From the NCBI GenBank assembly GCA_903632075.3, contig CAHIKZ030005578.1, positions 995,501 through 1,059,500 on the forward strand: DNA of 64,000 bases, given 5' to 3'. Position numbers and translations under genes: made by a program. The stretch comes from Acanthosepion pharaonis. Taxonomy: Eukaryota; Mollusca; Cephalopoda; Sepiida; Sepiidae. The notes under the pieces were generated by a model. That model ran no database searches. It was not told the DNA's origin and was given only the letters and a program-made list of their open reading frames with translations. Shown here in pieces: positions 56,120 to 64,000 of this stretch. Every line of letters starts with the position of its first letter. Position 1 is the first letter of the stretch.

Positions 56120-57105
56120 CTCCTTTTTTTTTCTTTTTGTTATAATAAAATTTTTAATAAAAATCATGTCTCACATTTTTTTAAACCATGTATAATAATT
56201 TTCTCTTATTTAAAGTACTTTTGGAGCCAATTCAAAAAATTAGCAGGGGTTTCCTCAAACATTTGAACTGTAGTATATATTTACATATTAATCATTTTTA
56301 AGTTTTTCAGAGAAATAAATTTTGACATTGTTCTATAATTTACATATTTTTTACTGAACTTGAATTAAAGTTGAGTAAAAAAATTAAAATATAGACAAAT
56401 ATAAATAGATCTTAGGGATTTTTAAGAATTCAGAAGAAAATTAAAACAGTTGTTGTTATCTGTAAATCGTGCAATATGGTGTAAGTGTATGTTTCAACGT
56501 GTTGTATTTAACAAGACTAGATAATGCTAGTGTGAAACCTTTTAGGCACGAAACCTAATTGAAAGAAATAATTCTGGTCCTGTACATTGCTATTATACAT
56601 CCGTATATTTAACTATAACTAATATCGGATTTTATTTCTATAATTAATACCGGGTTTTTCGGTGAATATTAGTGGATTAATTAGAAGTAAAAGTACTGAC
56701 TTGTTAATTAGTTTAGCCAAATTTAAAATAAAACTAAATTATGCCTTTGCAAGCTAAAACCCAAATATTAGTGGATAAAACATTTTCTAGTAATAAATTC
56801 CTTTTCATATGAAAACGTCTTTTGATAGTGATGCAAATAGAAAGAAAGCCAAAAATGTAACATTAGTGAATTTTTAAAAATCTCATGTCTCCTCAGGACG
56901 TTGGCTATCATGACTCTTCATGGGTTTCTTTTTTTATGATTTTTTAATTCCCACGACTTCTTGAGAACACAGAGAAGTGGTTTTCCGCCGTTGACTTCTC
57001 CACCATTTTGAATTCAGAATAGTTCTCCTAAGCTGACATAGAGACTCTAGTCTACTTTGTTATTTAACCCTTATCTAGGATTGATTGATTTGTTTTTGTC
57101 TTTTT
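56120..57105. other. Intergenic, nothing firm
   Basis: AT-rich. TCTCCTCAGGACGTTGGCTA (56888) echoes CCCTTTAGGACGTTGGCGAT in the LINE C-terminus at 57441 and may be another scrap of it. Nothing else recognised. Confidence 0.4.
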
Positions 57106-57109
57106 TTTA

Positions 57110-57320
57110 CGGTTTACCAATCTTTTGGGAGGATATTTGCGCGTAAGTGAATATAACGAACCTAACTGGAATTGAAACCCTGCCACCCGATTGCCAATTA
57201 CATCCATTATATCAGCCGCACTTCTAAGCTTGCTCATCTGGTGTTCCCAAGCTGTCATCCATCTCGGTACTGACCAGCTTCGACGTTGCTTAATTTCGAT
57301 GGGATACGACCGTAAGCCAC
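57110..57320 (-). mobile_element. 5S-rRNA-derived SINE, second copy
   Basis: Minus strand: GCTTACGGTCGTATCCCA (5S 5' end, from 57318), then after a gap of roughly 30 bases relative to 5S, GAAATTAAGCAACGTCGAAG, GCTGGTCAGTACCGAGATGG, ATGACAGCTTGGGAACACC. The 5S box A to box C order is preserved. The body continues with GGGTTTCAATTCCAGTTAGG and TTCGTTATATTCACTTACG, shared with the copy at 8188. The shared non-5S body identifies a SINE family with a 5S head (SINE3 type). Confidence 0.8.
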
Positions 57321-57429
57321 ACATAGGAAGGGAAAAGCGAATTCACAGAACAAAAATGAACGCAACGAAGTAGGCGGGAATTTGAATTCGCTTATTCCAT
57401 TCTTCGCGCTGATAACCGTTACATTTCTT

Positions 57430-57660
57430 CAATGCGCCATGTCCCTTTAGGACGTTGGCGATCATGGATCTCCGCAACTTTTTATCCTTCGTGGTCCTTA
57501 ACAGTGTGTATCCCTTTGCCAAGCCTCCCGCGACCTGTTCCCGCCATTCATTCATGCAGTTTCTTCAGCTAGTTCACCCGCTGCCTTCCCCTATTTCGAT
57601 ATACCCAGTGAGGGTTATATTTTCCAAGCACTTCTTCCTCATTATGTGTCCAAGAAATTC
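57430..57660 (-). pseudogene. LINE C-terminal fragment (RTE-like end)
   Basis: The minus strand reads GRQRVN, LKKLHEWMAGTGR, RGRLGKGIHTVKDHEG and RRSMIANVLKGHGA. This resembles the ending found in RTE-like endonuclease-RT proteins (R-G-R-Q-R...W-R-S-M-x-A-N-V-L-x-G-H-G-T). About 75 codons with a frameshift near 57550. GC-rich relative to flanks. Confidence 0.65.
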
Positions 57661-57664
57661 CAGT

Positions 57665-60600
57665 AATATTTGTCTGATGCTGAATATAAATGTTCATTTG
57701 TTAACATTATTTTTATTACTACATTTCACTAACATAAATATAAAAAACAATACAAGTGAATATTTTAATTAAAATGGATCATTTTCCAATTTCATTTTTT
57801 AGATATTAACTATAAAATTAAAATCATAGAATTGTCTTGTAAGTTGTATGGTATACATTTAGTTTCAGACAAATCCAATTTTTATGAATAGTAAAAGTTT
57901 GTGCTTTATTCATACATTGATTGATTGGTTGACTGGTTAATTGATGTTCACGTAAGCGAATGTGTGTTTAAATTTTTGTGAAAAAAATTCTGAGCAAATT
58001 CAGCTTAGGATTAATTTTTTTGTTTTTTGTTGGATATTCATTCTTTATTTACCATTCACTTTTCTTACTGACATCTATAAAACGATGCTTCGACAATTGA
58101 AAGTAAAATAAAATAGTTATTGATTGAAAAAAAAGTTTGGGTTTTTGTGTAAGTGCAAAATAGAGAATTATGTTACGTCCCCCTCCCGAATATACGCCCT
58201 CCACTCTACTACATCTCAATTTTCACAAGATAGTATTCATATAAAATACAAATTTTATTGTAACCTAATTATATAATAGATTATATGCAATATAGGTGAA
58301 CAATTCAACTAGAAAAATTGAAAATAAATATAATGTATCTAAATACAAATTAGAGATATGTCATAAATAAATGAACAATTTTTCCGGAATTTTTTAGCAT
58401 CAATTTGAAATTTTTCTTGTTAAAAAGTTGAATAATTTAAACAGAGTCAACATTATGGATAGAAAATAGTGAATTTTATATTGAGTGCTTTCTTGAGACT
58501 TTTAGCATGAGCAAAACCAATTCACGGATTTGGACGAAAAAAAAAATGGAATGACGTCAAAATCTACGAAGTTTTTTCATTTTTTAACCCTTCAGTTTTA
58601 CTTAGTTTAATTTGTAATGTATATAAATGTAGGTAGAAAAAAAGTAAATGTTGATAAATTAGCGAGGGTCACAAAATACTGTCCGGGACCCCAAATCAGG
58701 CTTGGTTCCTTCCCGGTCGAGAGGTTCCGGGGTAGAACGTACCAGACCTGAAAATAACATGAACTGGTTAAACGGATACGTTTTAATTTTAAATTACATC
58801 AATTATTTTATCTTTAATCAGAATAGAAATGAATAAACGAAAATATTTTTTCACTGATCTGAAAATAATAAAGGAGTAAATGAATTAAAATGATCATTTT
58901 TCCAGTACAGTAATTTTCCGATTAGCAAATCCACTGCTTTGTAAATCAAGCGAGAGACTAGGAATAATAAAGAGAAATTGTAATTGATTTTTTACCTCAT
59001 AGCAGCGCATATCCATAAATCTCTTATAATAATCATTCGATCTGATAATCCATCCCATCCAATAAGTAGATTCTCCTCATCGTTTCTACATTTTAACGGA
59101 TACTGCTGTTAAATTCTTTCCCTTCAATCGAACAACATGGTAAAAAAAGACAAACAAACAAATACTTAGGGTTTCACATCTTCTGCATCTTAAAAATAAA
59201 AATAGTGTATAAAGATTGTAATTGTTGTTATCATCTGCCTGAGTTGTCTTTTCTTTTTTTCCTTTTTTTTAAAGAAATTTATCTCCAGAACACGGTCTTC
59301 TTTTAAAAAAGAAATGCAGGTGAATAACTACTTAAACTCGAATTGATATTTACCATTTAAAAGAAGAAACAAGGTCGGCAATTTTCAGGTTATAACGTTC
59401 AGTTTGGGCCAGTAAGTTCTCCATATCTTTTTAAAATTGTTAGTTACAGACAGCCTATGTTGATTTGAACAGGAAAATAAAATGAATATTATCCTGGTCA
59501 TAGTTTTTGGAGTACCCTCGACGCACCTCCATTCCCACCTGTAGACTATTAACAACTTGAGTTTTGATAGGATGCTCCACCGAGTAAGTAAATAAAAAGT
59601 CCGGCAATGACAATGTGATAGTGGTGTTGCTATAGTTGCGACGGTCTTGGTTGTGTTTTTCAATCACCATACGCTACCGCCCCTCTGCTTATCCCTACCC
59701 TTGGCCAAGAATGATCACCTTCAAAGGTTGGCTGGCTGGTTAGTTGGTTGGTTGGTAAGAGAAAAAAAGATACAAGAAACGATAAGTTTGTTTGATAAGG
59801 ACACTAATTAGTACATAAGTACAATCTTTTCATGTGGGTGTCAGATTTGCAAGTAGACATTTTATCTGATAACGAACACATTTCATAAGTACATGCCTTT
59901 GCTACTGATCGTTGACAAGTTTATATATATTTCCCTTATGCACATGCCTCATGCAAGAATAAGATAGATAGATAGATAGATAGATAGATAAAAAATCTCG
60001 CTTTGAAAAAAAAATAAAGCCAAAGAATTTCGTTGATAAGTCCGAAAACTGCGAATATTTTATCGACATGTGTCTTCTTTATTGTAAATATTTCAAAATT
60101 TATTCACTGCATCTTTGTGTCTACATCCTTTCCTAAAATGTATATTCAATTATTATCTCCAGTTATTATCAGCTACTTGACATCATGATTGTTTTCCTCG
60201 GAGCCAAAAACATCCCCTGGTCCGTGATTACCATCGAATTTGATCGATTGGCTTCCTATGGTGTGGACTATGACTTCCACTAGTGAAGTTGATAGGAAAT
60301 AAATAATCGTCTGATGCCGGTCGGAGATTGGTTGTGGTTATATTGTCCAATCAGTTTTATCAATACAGTGTATAAAACATTTTCATTTTACATAGATTCA
60401 GTATAAAAATTGTGTATTATTAAAATTAAAAATATTATTTTACATAAAAAGCAAAAAAGTTATTTCTGCTTTCTTTCCCTCGTTTTCGTATGTGTCATGA
60501 AGCGCTATTCTAAACTTTCTCAAAAGAGGCAAAGAAAACATTTCCCATTTTGTTATTTACTTTTAGTTTTGTTGCACATTAAAATGAATTTGAAACAAAT

Positions 60601-60730
60601 ACTATTGAAGATTTCTCAATTGTTTATTTTTTATTTTAATCGAAATGCAATTGTTTTATAAAAATTAATTTAAACATTCTGTTGATAAAATCTATCTTAA
60701 AATATAGACATGATAACAGATATAGTGGGA
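57665..60730. other. Intergenic, nothing recognised
   Basis: About 3 kb without a gene. A GC-richer patch near 58675-58745 (CCGGGACCCC, GAGAGGTTCCGGGG) and another near 60180-60340 lack ORFs and motifs I know. A (GGTT)n-like run occurs at 59726-59756. Confidence 0.45.
59962..59989. repeat. (GATA)n microsatellite
   Basis: About seven GATA units. Confidence 0.93.
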
Positions 60731-60734
60731 CATA

Positions 60735-61335
60735 TACAGGGTGGGTCAAAAGTAGGCTTACATTTGTTTCGCTGTTTGTTTCACGTTTTAGATCTAATTT
60801 ATCCAAATCATAACTGTTCTTTCAGCAAGACGGATCACCTCCCCCATTTATGCTTTGGCAGTAAGGGTCTACCTTAACCAAACCTTTCCACAGCGTTGGT
60901 TCGAAAGAAGGGACAACATCGAATGGCCACCACGTTCACCTTGCCTAACACCAATGAATTTCTTTTTTTTTTTTTTCTTTTTTTTTTGTGGTGGCGGGGG
61001 TGTAACAAAGAACAAGGTTTATGAGAGAAATCTCCACACAGTGGACGAATTAAAAGAGTACATCTTAGAAGTATTTGATGCAGATCGGTTTTTGTGTCAT
61101 GCTTTGTGTCATAGTGTTCTGGAGAGGCTCGAGGAATATTGTAATGTTGAAGGGGGACATTACGAGTACTTAAGAGATTATTAAATTGTGCAAAAAAATG
61201 TAAGTAAAGTGTTAAACAAATGTACAGTTTTGAACAAATATGATTGTAACAAATAAATATAAATGTAATAAAATGTTTTTAAAAATGTAAAGTGCATACC
61301 CACTAAGTGTAAGCCTACTTTTGGCCCACCCTGTA
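60735..61335 (+). mobile_element. Deleted Tc1/mariner-superfamily transposon with 27-bp TIRs
   Basis: The left end TACAGGGTGGGTCAAAAGTA (then GGCTTAC) and the right end GTAAGCCTACTTTTGGCCCA (then CCCTGTA) differ at one base. The inner frame from about 60855 reads LAVRVYLNQTFPQRWF, IEWPPRSPCLTPMNFF, a run of Phe from T homopolymers, then VTKNKVYERNLHTVDELKEY, ADRFLCHALCHSVLERLEEY and a stop at 61182. QQDG(S)PPP just upstream is the second Asp block. The usual SPDLTPMDFFLWG motif has become SPCLTPMN: the catalytic Asp is Cys and the next Asp is Asn, and the LWG codons are replaced by T runs. The N-terminal half is deleted. Non-autonomous. Confidence 0.9.
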
Positions 61336-61500
61336 TTTATCTCCTATTACAACAAATAAAACTCCTATCGGTATCTTCCGTTGGCTTCCCTTAGCAAATA
61401 CCTTCCCTCAGCAATTCTTTTAATTGGCTACTACAAACATCGGGCGCGTGTAATATTTTTCAACACATTTCTTTTTTTCTGATTTATTCCCAGAGTTTCC

Positions 61501-61501
<1 letters not shown>

Positions 61502-61539
<38 letters not shown>
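61502..61539. repeat. (CA)n microsatellite
   Basis: About 38 bases of CA. Confidence 0.93.
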
Positions 61540-61540
<1 letters not shown>

Positions 61541-61662
61541 CATTGAATAGCTACGTAAGTGAAAAAAATACACCGACAATGATCAAGGAAATCTAATAAA
61601 ACGTGTTGTCATTTGCTGTCATATATTGTTAGTTACAGCCAAGCGTGCGTGCACGCGCGCGG

Positions 61663-61722
<60 letters not shown>
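61663..61722. repeat. (CA)n-(TA)n compound microsatellite
   Basis: About 20 bases of CA then about 40 of TA, preceded by a GCGTGCGTGCACGCGCGCGG patch. Confidence 0.93.
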
Positions 61723-61724
<2 letters not shown>

Positions 61725-61729
61725 ACTGA

Positions 61730-62585
61730 AAATCATTGTTTAGACATGTGTCGTTTTAAATACTACAGAAAATTTAAACAACCAATCTTATTGTTAAAAA
61801 TAATGCAAATACCCCGAAATTTCTTCTAACCCAGATCATAAATGTAGTATACACGTTCTCCAGTCCATTTCGTGAGTGCCTCCCGAACAATATCTCAAGA
61901 AGAATCCTCAGTACCTACATCGGTCATACGTCTCTCTCGCCGTCTTGCATACATTCTGTCAGAATATAGTGCCACAAAACAGCATATAATAACAACATAG
62001 AACAATAACCCTAACAAACTTACATCCACCGAGATATGTAACAAACAATACTAAAATTATGTACAAAAATAATTGTAAAAAAAAACGCTTACATATTCTC
62101 GAAGGAATTACTATTAAAATTAAAAATCCAACCATAAAGAAAAGTGCATTTAACACCAGTACGAACATACTAAACATATTTAATAACTAAAACAACCAAT
62201 TATTATTACCTCCACCCAATAATAAACATGTCCGAAACAACAATTTTCGTATCCAATTTAATAAAAGCAGATAATTTAAAACAAAAATATAAATATCCCT
62301 GAAGATGGAAGAAACTCTGACTGACGCCAAATCGGTTGGGTTTCAATTCTGGTTTGATGCACTCGGATGTCTGGTCGTACTGAGGATCTGTGTTACAGCA
62401 AAACATTACTGTCTTCGAATGGCATAATATATACTAGCCGAATTACCCGCGCTTTGCTGCATATCACAATTTTTTTGTAAGAAAATGATGATTGATTTTA
62501 AATCATTGTTATAATTTGTGGAGAAAAATTATGCATTTCAGTATTACTCAATGATCTTGTCAATATGAACACCATCTTCTGGCTT
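61730..62585. other. Intergenic, one repeat-like block
   Basis: ATACTAGCCGAATTACCCGC (then GCTTTGCTGC) at 62431-62460 resembles the opening of a widespread invertebrate repeat (ACTAGC...ACCCGCG...GC), by memory only. A(C)-rich DNA before it has no gene. Confidence 0.35.
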
Positions 62586-62589
62586 TCTC

Positions 62590-63090
62590 CTTCTACATTT
62601 TGGATAGGAGTCATTCCCTTTTTCAAATTTAAATTTAATTTAAATCAAAGGGAAAAAATTCAGTGGGGTTCGTGCAAAAACAGTTTCATCTGACCAATTT
62701 GAAATGTATTTGATGCAATACTTGATTGAATGAATTGATGAGCAGATTTCAACATTGATATAACATTTGAATTGTCGTAATAAATATGTATTGTAAGGCA
62801 CTAACCACTGATTAGAGATTTCTTGCTCAACTTGATGTCTATATTGTCTCATTTTGATACTGCCGATGTGACCTCAATCTTCTAACTCTTCCTTCAATAT
62901 TTTGGATAGGAGTCATTCCTTGTTCAAATTTAAATTTAATTTAAATCAAAAGGAAAAATATTCAGTGGGAGGTGTCCCCGGGGACCCCCTTTGATCAAAA
63001 TGAAATATACTTATTCAAGTACCCCAGGAGTCATTCCCTTGTTTAAATTTCAATTAAATTTAAATCAAAGGGAAAAATTTCAGTAGATGG
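62590..63090. repeat. Three dispersed copies of a ~75-bp AT palindrome-bearing repeat
   Basis: GGAGTCATTCC, then a TTTAAATTTAATTTAAAT palindrome, then CAAAGGGAAAAA and TTCAGT occurs at 62607, 62908 and 63028. The first two are also preceded by TTTTGGATA. Copies are spaced about 300 and 120 bp. Probably internal repeats of one unrecognised element spanning 62430-63110. Confidence 0.75.
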
Positions 63091-63266
63091 TTTGTGCCCC
63101 AAACCACTTGAAGAGACTTAGCGGTTGAAACTACAGTACTGTGCAGTAATATGCGGTGTTTTTACCTCATTTTATTGGATTGCTCAGCATGTTTGTTTTT
63201 TCAAAGCAGCTGCATTGAGCACTTTATTATACGTCCGTTTTTGGTATGGTATTATTTTGTGTTTTG

Positions 63267-63269
<3 letters not shown>

Positions 63270-63312
<43 letters not shown>
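63270..63312. repeat. (TA)n microsatellite
   Basis: About 43 bases of TA outside the left SINE of the inverted pair. Confidence 0.93.
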
Positions 63313-63315
<3 letters not shown>

Positions 63316-63348
63316 GAAATGGACAAGGTCCGACAATTTATTTATTAA

Positions 63349-63541
63349 AGACATTTTTTATGTTTAACGTTGTTATTTATAGATACAAGTATTTAAGCAA
63401 ATGCTCTGTTTATGATAAACAGTATTAAATAACATTTACCGGCCTGAATGTCCGAGAAATTTTCATAGAAAATATTCGTTCTTTGACAGGATTCGAACCT
63501 GCATCCTATACGGAACCGTCATTTACGCTGACGTGCCTTAC
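63349..63541 (-). mobile_element. tRNA-derived SINE, left arm of inverted pair
   Basis: Reverse complement of the SINE at 63620-63812; about 190 bp with a single base difference seen (TTTATCATAAAC versus TTTACCATAAAC). The B box GGTTCGAATCC lies at about 63494 on the minus strand. The extreme 5' tRNA bases are cut off at the spacer. Confidence 0.92.
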
Positions 63542-63604
63542 CTCTGTACGAGATTCATGGAAGATTGAAGTTTATAAGCAGTAAATTCGACCTTGTCTCC
63601 CGAA

Positions 63605-63812
63605 AAGGTTCTTTGTGGCCCAGAGGTAAGGCACGTCAGCGTAAATGACGGTTCCGTATAGGATGCAGGTTCGAATCCTGTCAAAGAACGAATATTTTCT
63701 ATGAAAATTTCTCGGACATTCAGGCCGGTAAATGTTATTTAATACTGTTTACCATAAACAGAGCATTTGCTTAAATACTTGTATCTATAAATAACAACGT
63801 TAAACATAAAAA
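63605..63812 (+). mobile_element. tRNA-derived SINE, right arm of inverted pair
   Basis: The head folds as a tRNA: acceptor TTCTTTG (63610) pairs with CAAAGAA after the T arm. The D arm TGGCCCAGAGGTAAGG is a good A box. CGTCA/TGACG encloses a 7-base anticodon loop GCGTAAA, a long variable arm (TTCCGTATAGGAT) suggests a class II (Leu/Ser-type) ancestor, and GCAGGTTCGAATCCTGT is the T arm and B box. Loop position 33 is C, not the universal T, so it is not a functional tRNA. The body GAATATTTTCTATGAAAATT, TTCTCGGACATTCAGGCCGG, AACAGAGCATTTGCTTAAAT is shared with 21163. Confidence 0.9.
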
Positions 63813-63821
63813 ATGTCTTTA

Positions 63822-63893
63822 ATATATATATATATATATAACAAAACACAAAATATGTTAAAATACCATATAATAATATATATATATATATAT
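63822..63893. repeat. (TA)n tracts right of SINE pair
   Basis: About 20 bases of TA, then AACAAAACACAAAATA (the inverse of TATTTTGTGTTTTGTT near 63252), then a second TA tract to 63893. Confidence 0.9.
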
Positions 63894-64000
63894 ACACACA
63901 CGTACGGGAGGAAATTTTACAGAAGTGAGGTAGAAGAAATTTACCCTGAAAATTTTCAAAGTTGCTCTGAAAAAAACTAGCTTTTGCCCTGGGTATTAGG

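Noticed and set aside
59385..59670. Overlapping minus-strand frames of 71 and 92 codons
   Set aside because: No recognisable motif, two frames overlap, and nothing nearby supports a gene. Left as unexplained intergenic DNA.
63605..63690. Functional tRNA gene
   Set aside because: The fold is tRNA-like, but the anticodon loop lacks T33, the sequence is followed by a conserved SINE body, and two more copies occur in the window.

Overview
The window looks like gene-poor nuclear DNA from a metazoan. It is strongly AT-rich, full of long (TA)n, (CA)n and (GT)n tracts, and packed with decayed transposable elements. The mixture seen is tRNA-derived and 5S-derived SINEs, several non-LTR LINE lineages, a Penelope-like element, a Copia-like fragment, many Tc1/mariner relics, a hAT-like element and foldback elements. 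From my memory of repeat content this best fits a mollusc, most likely a cephalopod (octopus-like); that is an inference, not a species call. No prokaryotic features (operons, ribosome binding sites, CRISPR) are present.

The only host protein gene I can support is a four-exon fatty-acid-binding protein (FABP/CRABP family) gene on the + strand, from the start codon at 8043 to the stop codon at 12317. All three introns are GT-AG and fall at the family's conserved positions. The joined reading frame is intact at 138 codons, and a polyadenylation signal follows. Its introns hold a 5S-rRNA-derived SINE, a 47-bp tandem repeat and a (TA)n tract, and a short terminal-inverted-repeat sequence lies just upstream of the start codon.

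Layout. 1-684: truncated mariner relic. 685-5820: AT-rich, no gene. 5825-7590: a large foldback element, then a 27-bp minisatellite of about 35 copies. 7890-12440: the FABP gene. 12.4-22.3 kb: intergenic DNA with simple repeats, a deleted mariner, a tRNA-like SINE and a second foldback cluster. 22.7-25.4 kb: LINE relic, SINE, and a Penelope-like element with reverse transcriptase (RT) and GIY-YIG remnants. 26.6-29.9 kb: pogo/Tigger-like element, LINE 3' ends, a second SINE copy and a 517-bp (TA)n-type block. 31-35.6 kb: LINE fragments and (GT)n tracts. 39.2-40.5 kb: three small DNA-transposon-like elements. 42.2-44.7 kb: Copia-like pol remnant between two direct repeats. 45.7-47.5 kb: the longest LINE pol remnant. 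49.8-56.1 kb: Tc1, LINE and mariner relics, including a 98-bp Tc1 piece patched into a mariner. 57.1-57.7 kb: a second 5S-derived SINE and a LINE C-terminus. 60.7-61.3 kb: a deleted DDE transposon with clear terminal inverted repeats. 63.3-63.8 kb: two nearly identical SINEs head to head.

I found no multi-gene system. The most informative observations are the 5S-derived SINE family (two independent copies sharing a non-5S body), the nearly perfect inverted SINE pair, the 98-bp Tc1 insertion inside a mariner, and the pogo-like element that resembles a mammalian repeat. None of these calls was tested by a database search.
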